Notes under the pieces: model-generated
Told to the model about the DNA's origin: nothing
Seen by the model: the letters and a program-made list of their open reading frames with translations, nothing else
The model's database searches: none
Assembly (NCBI GenBank): GCA_902772565.1
Contig: CACYBJ010000218.1
Span: 1 to 12,057, forward strand
DNA from: an uncultured Lachnospiraceae bacterium
GTDB lineage: Bacteria; Bacillota; Clostridia; Lachnospirales; Lachnospiraceae
Length of the DNA stretch: 12,057 nucleotides
Reading direction: 5' to 3'
Shown: positions 5,289 through 12,057 of the stretch, piece by piece
How the letters are laid out: every line of letters begins with the position of its first letter
Position numbering within the stretch: the stretch's first letter is position 1
Position numbers and translations under genes: made by a program

Positions 5289-5993
5289 ATGTCAGAATTT
5301 AATCGTGTTCTGCTTAAGCTCAGCGGTGAGGCAATGGCCGGAGACAAGCACTTCGGTTTCGATGAAGAAACCTGTATTGCCGTAGCAAAGCAGATCAAAG
5401 AAATAGCCGACAAAGGCAAGGAAATTGCCATTGTAACAGGCGGCGGTAATTTCTGGAGAGGCCGTTCATCTAAGACCATCGACAGAACCAAGGCAGATTC
5501 CATCGGAATGCTGGGAACCGTCATGAACTGTGTTTACATGTCGGAAATCGTAAGATATGTAGGTCTTGAAACATCTATTTATACACCGTTCATCTGCGGT
5601 AATGTGACCGATGTTTTCTCAAAGGATAAAGTTGTAGCCGACCTTAAAGCCGGAAAAGTTGTTTTCCTTGCAGGCGGAACCGGACATCCTTACTTTTCAA
5701 CGGATACGACCACAGCCCTTCGTGCAATTGAACTTGAGTGCGATGTGATTGCCATGGCAAGAGCCGTAGACGGTGTTTATACTGCCGATCCGAAAACCGA
5801 TCCTACGGCAACCAAGTATGATGAAGTATCTTACCAGGAACTCCTTGATAAGAAACTCCAGATCTTAGATCTTACAGCAACTGTTATGTGTATGGAAAAC
5901 AAAGTTCCTACACTTGTTTTCTCCCTTAACGAGGAGAACGGTATAGTAAATAACCTTTCCGGAAAAGTGACCGGAACGGTAGTTCGTCCATAA
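5289..5993 (+). CDS. pyrH: UMP kinase (uridylate kinase)
   Basis: Phosphorylates UMP to UDP with ATP, feeding RNA, CTP and UDP-sugar synthesis; it works as a hexamer in the cytoplasm and is a member of the amino acid kinase fold. The 234 residues match the family. The phosphate-binding opening LLKLSGEA is at 8-15, GGGNFWRG at 51-58, ADSIGMLGTVMN at 69-80, GGTGHPYFSTDT at 129-140, and VDGVYTADP at 160-168. Two details differ from the E. coli type: H133 replaces the usual N after GTG, and TPFICGNVTDVFSKD (99-113) replaces the usual P-Y-I-R-R-R-A stretch. I believe both are normal for Lachnospiraceae, from memory of relatives. It starts a new transcription unit and is followed 28 bases later by frr, a conserved pairing. 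Confidence 0.96.
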   Translation: MSEFNRVLLKLSGEAMAGDKHFGFDEETCIAVAKQIKEIADKGKEIAIVTGGGNFWRGRSSKTIDRTKADSIGMLGTVMNCVYMSEIVRYVGLETSIYTPFICGNVTDVFSKDKVVADLKAGKVVFLAGGTGHPYFSTDTTTALRAIELECDVIAMARAVDGVYTADPKTDPTATKYDEVSYQELLDKKLQILDLTATVMCMENKVPTLVFSLNEENGIVNNLSGKVTGTVVRP

Positions 5994-6021
5994 GGACCAA
6001 TATATTAACAGGAGAAGAACT

Positions 6022-6576
6022 ATGAGCCAGATTATTGACGTTTACAAGGAAAAAATGGAAAAGACCATTTCCTCACTTACTGAAAACTATGCTAATATCA
6101 GAGCGGGAAGAGCTAATCCTCATCTGCTTGACAAAATCAAAGTAGACTATTACGGTGCTCCTTCACCGCTTCAGTCTGTGGCCAATGTTTCCGTTCCGGA
6201 AGCAAGAATCATTGCTATTCAGCCTTGGGACAAGTCCCTTATCAAAGATATCGAGAAGGCTATTATGGCATCTGACATCGGTATCACACCAAGCAATGAC
6301 GGTCAGATCATTCGCCTTGTTTTCCCTGAACTTACAGAGGAAAGACGTAAAGACCTTTCAAAGGACATTAAGAAGAAGGGCGAGGAAGCCAAGGTTGCCA
6401 TCAGAAACATCCGTCGTGACGGTATGGATGCCTTAAAGAAGGAAGGCAAGAGCAACGATGTTTCCGAAGATGAAACAAAGAGTCTTGAAGACAAGATGCA
6501 GAAAATGACAGACAAATATGTCTCAAAGATTGATGAAATGATTGAAAGCAAGTCGAAGGAAATCATGACAGTTTAA
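6022..6576 (+). CDS. frr: ribosome recycling factor
   Basis: RRF works with EF-G after peptide release to split the 70S ribosome into subunits. At 184 residues it matches the usual 185. The N-terminal helix leads into NIRAGRANPHLLDKI (about 25-39). The small beta domain II runs to about 104 and includes EARIIAIQPWDKS. The two long helices of the coiled-coil-like domain I follow, with IRNIRRDGMDALKK at about 127-140 containing the conserved R132. GGAG at 6011-6014 precedes the ATG by 7 bases. It is cotranscribed with pyrH, and a strong hairpin follows before uppS. Confidence 0.98.
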   Translation: MSQIIDVYKEKMEKTISSLTENYANIRAGRANPHLLDKIKVDYYGAPSPLQSVANVSVPEARIIAIQPWDKSLIKDIEKAIMASDIGITPSNDGQIIRLVFPELTEERRKDLSKDIKKKGEEAKVAIRNIRRDGMDALKKEGKSNDVSEDETKSLEDKMQKMTDKYVSKIDEMIESKSKEIMTV

Positions 6577-6581
6577 TTTCT

Positions 6582-6618
6582 GGGCTGTTACGGGAGACTG
6601 TAACAGCCTGTTTATGTT
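6582..6618 (+). terminator. hairpin between frr and uppS, probable weak terminator or attenuator
   Basis: GGCTGTTAC (6583-6591) pairs perfectly with GTAACAGCC (6600-6608), with G-U pairs extending both ends (6582-6609 and 6592-6599). The sequence after it, TGTTTATGTTT, is T-rich but broken, so release would be partial. The stem ends about 12 bases before the uppS Shine-Dalgarno. I see no separate promoter for uppS, which suggests some read-through is needed. Confidence 0.55.
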
Positions 6619-6634
6619 TAAGGAGTCAGTTTAA

Positions 6635-7354
6635 ATGGGTAACAAAGAGAACATTCCTGTAGTGCCGAAGCATGTGGCAATAATAATGGACGGCAACGGA
6701 AGATGGGCCAAGAAGAGAATGCTTCCGAGAACATCCGGTCATGTAAAAGGCGCCAAGGTTGCTGAACAGACTCTTCAGGATGCAGACGATCTTGGAATTA
6801 AATACCTTACTCTTTACGCTTTTTCCACCGAAAACTGGAAAAGGGCCGATTCGGAAGTATCTTTCCTGATGGAAATACTCAGAAAGTATCTTGTTGGCAG
6901 CGTTGATAAGAGTATGAAGAATAATGTCAAGGTTCGCGTTATCGGTGACAGGTCAGTACTTTCACCCGAACTCGTCGACGCCATTGAAACTCTTGAGAAT
7001 GCCACACGTGAAAATACCGGTCTTAATTTCACCATTGCCATTAATTACGGCGGCAGGGATGAAATCGTAAGATCCGTAAAGAATATTGCAAAGGACCTTA
7101 AGGAAGGTAAAATTTCCGTTGAGGATATTAACGAAGAACTGATTTCTTCCAATCTTGACACCAAGGAGATTCCGGACCCTGATCTTATGATCAGAACCAG
7201 CGGAGAGTTAAGGACTTCCAACTTTCTCCCCTGGCAGCTTGCCTATTCGGAATTCTATTTCACGGACGTTATGTGGCCCGATTTTGATATGAATGAACTG
7301 CGTAAAGCTGTTGAGTACTACGGCAGCAGAAACCGCAGATTCGGAGGGGTTTAA
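6635..7354 (+). CDS. uppS: isoprenyl transferase (undecaprenyl diphosphate synthase)
   Basis: Adds isopentenyl units in cis to farnesyl diphosphate to make the C55 carrier lipid used for peptidoglycan and wall polymers. The 239 residues fit the cis-prenyltransferase family. Catalytic D19 is in IIMDGNGRWAKKR (16-28), H36 in GHVKGAK, then AFSTENWKR (62-70) and NYGGRDEI (137-144). The diphosphate-binding signature DPDLMIRTSGELRTSNFL is at 181-198 with R187 and R193, and E206 is in SEFYF. AAGGAG (6620-6625) is 9 bases before the ATG. Its stop overlaps the cdsA start as TAATG, so the two are probably translationally coupled. The neighbourhood with dxr and ispG links isoprenoid supply to carrier-lipid synthesis. 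Chain length cannot be proved from sequence, but C55 is expected. Confidence 0.95.
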   Translation: MGNKENIPVVPKHVAIIMDGNGRWAKKRMLPRTSGHVKGAKVAEQTLQDADDLGIKYLTLYAFSTENWKRADSEVSFLMEILRKYLVGSVDKSMKNNVKVRVIGDRSVLSPELVDAIETLENATRENTGLNFTIAINYGGRDEIVRSVKNIAKDLKEGKISVEDINEELISSNLDTKEIPDPDLMIRTSGELRTSNFLPWQLAYSEFYFTDVMWPDFDMNELRKAVEYYGSRNRRFGGV

Positions 7355-8169
7355 TGAAAACCAGAGTTATTAGCGGTATTTTTCTGCTTGCCATACTTCT
7401 TCCGACCCTGATTGTTGGAGGGGATTTTATGCTGGCAGTAATTGCTGTGGTATCTACTGCAGGTATTTTTGAACTTTTAAAAGCACACGGACAACACAAA
7501 AAGAAGATCAGTTCCATTGCCTATCTGGCCAATGTATTGTTCTACCTTATGATCTTCATGGAAGTGGAATCCTTTTTCATAGTGGAACTTATAGTAGTAT
7601 TCCTTCTGCTTTTGGTTTCCTATGTTATTTCCTATCCGGACTATAAATTTATGGATGTGGCCATTCCGTTGGTTTCTTTCGTATATGCCGGAGTTTTCAT
7701 GAGCTATATTTACCGTATAAGAAGCATAGATGAAGACGGAGCAGGTGTTTACCTGGTTTGCCTTGTATTTATATGCTCATGGCTTTGCGACACCTGTGCA
7801 TATTTCTCGGGTGTTACACTCGGAAAGCACAAGGCTTTTCCGAAACTCTCCCCTAAAAAGACATGGGAAGGCTGTATCGGCGGCGTTTTGGGAGCCACCG
7901 TAATCGGAACCGTACTTGCTTTTGTATTTTCATCAAAACTTACGGTTTTTGAGTATCCTGTTCTTGAAATTGCAGCCATTACTTTTATCGGCTCGGTGCT
8001 TTCCATATTCGGAGATCTTGCGGCATCTGCCATAAAGAGAGAAAACGGCCTTAAAGACTACAGCAACCTTATACCGGGACACGGCGGAATAATGGACCGA
8101 TTCGATTCGGTAATCTTTATTTCTCCCGTGATTTACTATATGATCAATGTATTTTCCAAGGTTCTGTAA
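7354..8169 (+). CDS. cdsA: phosphatidate cytidylyltransferase (CDP-diglyceride synthase)
   Basis: An integral membrane enzyme converting phosphatidic acid and CTP to CDP-diacylglycerol, the branch point for phosphatidylglycerol and related lipids. The 271 residues are mostly hydrophobic and suggest about eight membrane segments, for example near 5-23, 56-72, 76-93, 105-120, 132-150, 175-193, 203-222 and 250-268. The family signature is intact at about 225-249: SAIKRENGLKD, then IPGHGGIMDR with the conserved aspartate D248. The LSPKKTWEGCIGG motif is at 165-177. The ATG at 7354 shares its A with the uppS stop, and GGAGG at 7343-7347 sits 6 bases upstream inside uppS. A 97-base gap separates it from dxr. 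Confidence 0.95.
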   Translation: MKTRVISGIFLLAILLPTLIVGGDFMLAVIAVVSTAGIFELLKAHGQHKKKISSIAYLANVLFYLMIFMEVESFFIVELIVVFLLLLVSYVISYPDYKFMDVAIPLVSFVYAGVFMSYIYRIRSIDEDGAGVYLVCLVFICSWLCDTCAYFSGVTLGKHKAFPKLSPKKTWEGCIGGVLGATVIGTVLAFVFSSKLTVFEYPVLEIAAITFIGSVLSIFGDLAASAIKRENGLKDYSNLIPGHGGIMDRFDSVIFISPVIYYMINVFSKVL

Positions 8170-8186
8170 TAATACACAATAATACA
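8168..8186 (+). repeat. 10-base-period direct repeat after cdsA
   Basis: AATAATACA occurs at 8168-8176 and again at 8178-8186, separated by one C, so the repeat period is 10 bases, about one helical turn. The first copy begins within the cdsA stop codon. It is short and AT-rich and may be simple sequence. Confidence 0.4.
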
Positions 8187-8195
8187 TACATTTTT

Positions 8196-8242
8196 CAAAA
8201 ATATGCATTAAGATGATTCTATATTGTTTTAATGCATTTTTG
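8196..8242. repeat. AT-rich inverted repeat between cdsA and dxr
   Basis: CAAAAATATGCATTAA (8196-8211) is the reverse complement of TTAATGCATTTTTG (8229-8242) apart from two extra bases (AT) in the left arm; the loop is 17 bases. In RNA this gives a 14-pair hairpin with a 2-base bulge, only about 15 bases before the dxr start region. The T-run lies inside the right arm, so it could be a weak bidirectional terminator. It could equally be an operator-like site. I found no convincing promoter in this 97-base gap. Confidence 0.45.
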
Positions 8243-8266
8243 AAGTTTAGGAAACAGGTGGTCATT

Positions 8267-9460
8267 TTGAAGAATATCAGCATTCTGGGATCTACAGGTT
8301 CTATCGGAAAACAGACTCTTGAAATCGTGGATGAGAATCCCGGCCGTTTCAGGGTTGTAGCACTTACAGCCAATAAGAACGCAGATCTTTTGTTTAAACA
8401 GATTAAAAAATACAAACCGTTAATGGTATGTCTTTTTGATGCAGATGCAGCAAAGGAACTTAAATGGTTTGTCAGTCACGATCCGGAAGTGAAAACGGAA
8501 ATATATACCGGTATGGACGGACTCATGGCTGCAGCTGTGCTTGACGAGGCGGATGTTGTGGTTACGGCTGTTGTGGGAATGATAGGCATTAAACCTACCA
8601 TAGCTGCCATAAAGGCCGGAAAAGACATTGCTCTTGCCAATAAGGAAACTCTGGTTACGGCGGGACACATTATCATGCCGCTCATTAAAAAGTACGGTGT
8701 AAACCTGCTTCCGGTAGACAGCGAACATTCAGCCATCTTTCAGTCGTTACAGACTGTTCCGGACGGCAGTTCCATATTAAGAACAGCCAATTCCCAAATC
8801 GAAAAAATTATACTCACCTGTTCCGGTGGCCCTTTCAGGGGGAAGACTTTGGCGGAACTTGCCTCTGTGCGCAAGGAGGACGCCCTTAAACACCCTAACT
8901 GGAGCATGGGCAGTAAGATAACCATTGATTCTTCAACCCTCGTGAATAAGGGACTGGAGGTCATGGAAGCAGGCTGGCTTTACGGAATGCCATCCGACAA
9001 GATCCAGGTGGTTATCCATCCACAGAGTGTGCTTCATTCCGCCGTTGAATTCATTGACGGAGCTGTTATCGGGCAGATGGGATGTCCCGACATGAAACTT
9101 CCTATACTTTATGCCCTGACCTACCCTGACAGAGTTCCTTTGTCCGGAAAGAAACTGGATTTTTACGAATTGTCCTCTCTGGATTTTTATAAGCCGGACA
9201 TGGAGGTATTTGTTGGTCTTAAGCTGGCATATGCCGCAATGAATGCCGGAGGTTCCATGCCTACGGTTTACAATGCGGCCAACGAATACCTTGTATCAAA
9301 GTTCCTTGCCGATGAAATCGGCTATCTGGATATCACCAGGTACATTGCCATGGCTATGGAAAAACATGTTGTCATTCCCGAGCCTGATGTGGATACTATT
9401 ACAGAACTTAAAAGCGATATTGAATTGTATCTTTCGCTTTTACTTAACTCGGAGGAGTAA
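8267..9460 (+). CDS. dxr: 1-deoxy-D-xylulose 5-phosphate reductoisomerase
   Basis: Second step of the MEP isoprenoid pathway: rearranges and reduces DXP to 2-C-methyl-D-erythritol 4-phosphate with NADPH and a divalent metal; it is the target of fosmidomycin. The NADPH-binding opening is ISILGSTGSIG (4-14). Metal ligands fall at D151 and E153 in VDSEHSAIFQ and at E231 in NKGLEVMEA. Other motifs are LANKETLVTAG (123-133), TCSGGPFRG (184-192), KHPNWSMGSKITIDSSTL (208-225) and IHPQSVLHS (250-258). I place the start at the TTG at 8267 (397 residues) because it gives the usual MKNISILGSTG opening and AGGTGG (8256-8261) lies 5 bases upstream. A GTG at 8258 is a close alternative with AGGA upstream. 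An ATG at 8213 would add 18 unconserved residues. The stop overlaps rseP as TAATG. Confidence 0.95.
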   Translation: MKNISILGSTGSIGKQTLEIVDENPGRFRVVALTANKNADLLFKQIKKYKPLMVCLFDADAAKELKWFVSHDPEVKTEIYTGMDGLMAAAVLDEADVVVTAVVGMIGIKPTIAAIKAGKDIALANKETLVTAGHIIMPLIKKYGVNLLPVDSEHSAIFQSLQTVPDGSSILRTANSQIEKIILTCSGGPFRGKTLAELASVRKEDALKHPNWSMGSKITIDSSTLVNKGLEVMEAGWLYGMPSDKIQVVIHPQSVLHSAVEFIDGAVIGQMGCPDMKLPILYALTYPDRVPLSGKKLDFYELSSLDFYKPDMEVFVGLKLAYAAMNAGGSMPTVYNAANEYLVSKFLADEIGYLDITRYIAMAMEKHVVIPEPDVDTITELKSDIELYLSLLLNSEE

Positions 9461-10767
9461 TGGATACGTTATTAAATGTGATACTGGCTATAGTAATACT
9501 CAGCCTTATCATTATTTTTCATGAATTCGGTCATTTTCTGTTTGCCAAAATCAATCATGTTGCGGTAAATGAATTCTGTCTCGGACTTGGTCCGAAACTC
9601 ATTAAAAAGACTATCGGCGGCACTGAATTTTCGTTAAGGCTTTTCCCTATCGGCGGTGCCTGCGTTATGAAAGGAGAGTCGGGTGAGGATCTTAAATCCC
9701 CCGATTCCTTCGCTTCCAAGAATGTATGGCAAAGGGTTTCCATCGTTCTTGCGGGACCGGTCTTTAACTTTATTCTTTCATTTATCCTTGCCCTTGTCAT
9801 GATAGGCATAATCGGTATCGATAAGCCGGACATTGTTTCGGTGGAAGAAGGATCCGGCGCCGAAACCGCAGGTATCATGGAAGGCGACCGCATTACTTCC
9901 ATTAACGGCACAAAGGTCAACATAAGCCGCGACATGGAACTGTACCTTAGCCTTAACAATTTAACAGGCGAAGATGTTACAGTGGGACTTTTAAGGGACG
10001 GTAAGAATGTTACAGTAAAGGTAACCCCTGAAGGAACCACAAAACATTACATGGGATTTCAGTATTTTGCCACCGACGACCCGATGGAGATTCAGATCAT
10101 AGAAGGCTATCCTGCAGAGGAAGCTGGTCTTCGTAACGGTGACATTATTACCAAAATCAACGGAATCGATATTAAATCTGGAAAGCACCTTCAGGATCTT
10201 ATAGACGAGGGGAAGGTGGTAATTGACGACAGCGAACTTGTTGTTACCTATGAAAGAAACAACAAAGAAAACACTGCGAAATTTACTCCGATTTATTCCA
10301 CAACCTATTCGCTTGGCATTGTTTATAACATGGGACGTGAGAAAGTCGGCGTTGCGGAAACCGTGGGCTATTCCTTTAATGAAGTGAAATTCTGGGTTAA
10401 GTATACCGTGGAAAGCCTTAAGTATCTTCTTGCCGGACGCGCCCATCAGGAAGATGTGGGAAGTGTTGTAAAGGTGGTCGATACCATCAGTGACAATGTG
10501 GAAGAAGCCAAGAATTACGGCGTTCAGACCGTTGTAATGACACTTCTTAACTTTGCAATACTAATCAGTTCCAACCTAGGTGTTATGAACCTTCTTCCGA
10601 TTCCCGCACTGGACGGCGGAAGACTGTTGATTTACATAGTTGAGATTATAAGAGGAAAGCCGCTTCCTGCCGAAAAGGAAGCATTGATAAACATCATCGG
10701 ATTCATTCTTCTGATGATACTCATGGTATTCCTTTTGTTTAACGATATCAGAAATGTATTCTTCTGA
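9460..10767 (+). CDS. rseP: RIP-type site-2 zinc metalloprotease (RseP/RasP family), two PDZ domains
   Basis: A membrane protease that cuts substrates inside the bilayer. In relatives it releases anti-sigma factors (RsiW in B. subtilis, RseA in E. coli) and clears signal-peptide remnants; the substrate here is unknown. The zinc motif HEFGH is at 21-25 in the first membrane helix, and the third ligand region NLLPIPALDGGR at 377-388 contains LDG. Membrane segments are about 5-27, 98-120, 358-375 and 405-427. Between them lie two PDZ-like modules: one near 123-195 (GAETAGIMEGDRITSING) and one near 210-285 (PAEEAGLRNGDIITKING). The 435 residues are slightly longer than B. subtilis RasP. GGAGG at 9451-9455 inside dxr and the shared TAATG suggest coupled translation. 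The position between dxr and ispG is common in bacteria. Confidence 0.95.
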   Translation: MDTLLNVILAIVILSLIIIFHEFGHFLFAKINHVAVNEFCLGLGPKLIKKTIGGTEFSLRLFPIGGACVMKGESGEDLKSPDSFASKNVWQRVSIVLAGPVFNFILSFILALVMIGIIGIDKPDIVSVEEGSGAETAGIMEGDRITSINGTKVNISRDMELYLSLNNLTGEDVTVGLLRDGKNVTVKVTPEGTTKHYMGFQYFATDDPMEIQIIEGYPAEEAGLRNGDIITKINGIDIKSGKHLQDLIDEGKVVIDDSELVVTYERNNKENTAKFTPIYSTTYSLGIVYNMGREKVGVAETVGYSFNEVKFWVKYTVESLKYLLAGRAHQEDVGSVVKVVDTISDNVEEAKNYGVQTVVMTLLNFAILISSNLGVMNLLPIPALDGGRLLIYIVEIIRGKPLPAEKEALINIIGFILLMILMVFLLFNDIRNVFF

Positions 10768-10816
10768 TAAATCTCGCATTTGCCTTTTTTGAAATGCAAT
10801 TATTCGGAGACGTATT

Positions 10817-11869
10817 ATGGAAAGAAAGAAAACAAGAGTTGTAAGTGTAGCCGGTCTTAATATCGGCGGTGATAATCCGGTGGTTATCCAGTCTATGTGC
10901 AATACCAGGACAGAGGATGTGGAGGCCACTGTAAGCCAGATTCTTAAACTTGAAGAAGCAGGCTGCGAGCTTATCAGGGTAACAGTTCCCACCGAAGAAG
11001 CTGCACATGCACTGTCAGAAATAAAGAGTCGAATTCACATTCCTCTTGTTGCAGATATTCATTTTGATTACCGTCTTGCGATTCTTGCCATTGAAAACGG
11101 TGCAGATAAGATCCGTATCAATCCGGGAAACATAGGTTCCGAGGACAGAGTAAAGGCCGTAGTGGAAAAAGCTAAAGAGTACAATGTACCAATAAGAGTC
11201 GGTGTAAATTCCGGCTCTCTTGAAAGAGAACTCTTAATGAAATACGGCGGAGTTACAGCCGAGGCCATAGTTGAATCCGCCATGAACAAGGTGAAAATGC
11301 TTGAAAAATACGATTTTAACGATATCGTAATCAGCATTAAATCCTCAGATGTACTTATGACAATCAAAAGCTACGAGCTGATATCGGAAATGACCGACTA
11401 TCCGCTTCACGTAGGAGTTACCGAATCCGGCTCCGTAACCACAGGCAATATTAAATCTGCCATCGGTATCGGAACACTGCTTTATGAAGGCATAGGAGAT
11501 ACTATAAGGGTATCATTAACCGATGATCCCGTTGAAGAAATATATTCCGCAAAGACTATTTTAAAGGCTTTGGGCCTTAGAAACGCCGGCGTGGAAGTGG
11601 TATCCTGCCCAACCTGCGGAAGAACGGCCATTGATTTATTCTCCCTTGCAAAGAAGGTGGAGGATTACACCAGAAACTTCGAACAAAATATAAAGGTAGC
11701 CGTAATGGGCTGCGTTGTAAACGGCCCCGGAGAGGGCAGAAATGCAGATCTCGGCATATGCGGCGGCAAGGGAGAAGGTCTGATTATCAAAAAGGGCGAA
11801 GTGATTGCCAAGGTTCCTGAGGAGGAGCTTTTTGAAAGGTTTAAAGAAGAATTTAGTAAACTGCTATGA
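10817..11869 (+). CDS. ispG: 4-hydroxy-3-methylbut-2-en-1-yl diphosphate synthase (IspG/GcpE)
   Basis: Penultimate MEP-pathway step: reduces ME-cPP to HMBPP using a [4Fe-4S] cluster and electrons from ferredoxin or flavodoxin. The 350 residues form a TIM barrel (about 1-255, opening with a phosphate-binding IQSMCNTRTEDV at 24-35) and a C-terminal cluster domain. Cluster ligands are C264 and C267 in SCPTCGRT, C299 in MGCVVNGPGE, and the conserved glutamate E306. This is the compact bacterial form without the plant-type insertion. GGAG at 10806-10809 precedes the ATG by 7 bases. A short hairpin GCATTT/AAATGC (10776-10781 and 10792-10797) lies in the 49-base gap after rseP. The stop TGA overlaps the next ATG by four bases (ATGA). 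Confidence 0.97.
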   Translation: MERKKTRVVSVAGLNIGGDNPVVIQSMCNTRTEDVEATVSQILKLEEAGCELIRVTVPTEEAAHALSEIKSRIHIPLVADIHFDYRLAILAIENGADKIRINPGNIGSEDRVKAVVEKAKEYNVPIRVGVNSGSLERELLMKYGGVTAEAIVESAMNKVKMLEKYDFNDIVISIKSSDVLMTIKSYELISEMTDYPLHVGVTESGSVTTGNIKSAIGIGTLLYEGIGDTIRVSLTDDPVEEIYSAKTILKALGLRNAGVEVVSCPTCGRTAIDLFSLAKKVEDYTRNFEQNIKVAVMGCVVNGPGEGRNADLGICGGKGEGLIIKKGEVIAKVPEEELFERFKEEFSKLL

Positions 11870-12057
11870 GAAAGATATTGGATTTATTCCCGCTTGATAA
11901 CTTGGAAGATTACGAACGTGACATCTGCGACAAATTAACTGTCGAAAGTGTTACGGTAAACAACAGTAATGATAAAGTTACCATGAACTGTACTTCCGGT
12001 TCCTTTATTAGTCCATTTAGACTTGAAAGTATACGTGATACTTTTGAAAATGCATAC
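11866..12057 (+). CDS. polC: DNA polymerase III alpha subunit, PolC type, N-terminal start (3' truncated by window)
   Basis: An open frame starts at ATG 11866, overlaps the ispG stop, and runs 64 codons off the right edge. The visible residues, opening MRKILDLFPLDN and continuing with LTVESVTVNNSNDKVTM and SPFRLESIRDTF, resemble the small N-terminal domain of PolC, which precedes its OB fold, the PHP and exonuclease regions and the polymerase core. None of those catalytic parts is in view, so the name rests on this weak similarity plus position: polC follows ispG in many Clostridia. PolC is the main replicative polymerase of low-GC Gram-positives and carries an internal proofreading exonuclease. 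No good Shine-Dalgarno precedes the start, which fits coupling to ispG translation through the ATGA overlap. Confidence 0.75.
   Translation, partial: MRKILDLFPLDNLEDYERDICDKLTVESVTVNNSNDKVTMNCTSGSFISPFRLESIRDTFENAY

Noticed and set aside
8213..8266. ATG at 8213 as the dxr start
   Set aside because: It would add 18 unconserved residues, lies inside the inverted-repeat loop and has no Shine-Dalgarno; the family start matches the TTG at 8267.
7933..8415. 160-codon open frame on the minus strand
   Set aside because: It runs antisense through cdsA and dxr, has no recognisable domain, and is explained by the codon pattern of the real genes. Other long minus-strand frames, such as 9555-10040 and 9991-10446, fall for the same reason.
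1..12057. Mobile elements, CRISPR arrays, tRNA or rRNA genes, phage or toxin-antitoxin genes
   Set aside because: No transposase, integrase, spaced repeats or RNA-gene sequence was seen; every coding region is a core housekeeping gene in a conserved order.

Overview
This window is a conserved housekeeping locus from a low-GC Gram-positive bacterium, most likely a member of the Lachnospiraceae (class Clostridia). The placement is inferred from CodY and the start of a PolC-type gene, which mark Firmicutes. It also rests on strong GGAGG ribosome binding sites and on the gene order dprA-topA-codY-rpsB-tsf-pyrH-frr-uppS-cdsA-dxr-rseP-ispG-polC, which is familiar in Clostridia. The wording of S2, CodY and PyrH also looks lachnospiral. 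All genes lie on the + strand. I see no mobile element, CRISPR array, tRNA, rRNA or foreign insertion.

Layout. Positions 1-207 hold the C-terminal winged-helix tail of DprA. topA (339-2330) follows and ends in an intrinsic terminator (2354-2398). codY (2527-3303) has its own candidate promoter. rpsB and tsf (3422-5106) form a two-gene translation unit, driven by a promoter whose -35 box lies inside codY and whose extended -10 uses the codY stop codon; a textbook terminator closes it (5131-5164). A new promoter (5209-5237) then starts pyrH-frr. A strong hairpin separates frr from uppS. uppS-cdsA overlap at TAATG, and so do dxr-rseP. ispG overlaps the start of polC at ATGA, and polC runs off the right edge. 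No gene-free stretch exceeds 200 bases; the five larger gaps hold promoters, hairpins and terminators that are listed individually.

How the genes work together. TopA controls supercoiling and CodY senses nutrient state. S2, EF-Ts and RRF serve translation, and PyrH makes UDP for RNA and cell-wall sugars. UppS, Dxr and IspG belong to isoprenoid supply: Dxr and IspG are MEP-pathway steps and UppS makes the C55 lipid carrier. CdsA makes CDP-diacylglycerol for phospholipids, and RseP is the site-2 membrane protease. The second half of the window is therefore mainly envelope-lipid biosynthesis.

I found no undescribed multi-gene system. The points worth a second look are small. They are a CodY whose isoleucine-pocket residues do not match Bacillus subtilis, three promoters sharing the same TGTGATA core, a perfect inverted repeat around the rpsB -10 box, a possible two-state rpsB leader, and a 16-base identical ribosome-binding region ahead of rpsB and pyrH.
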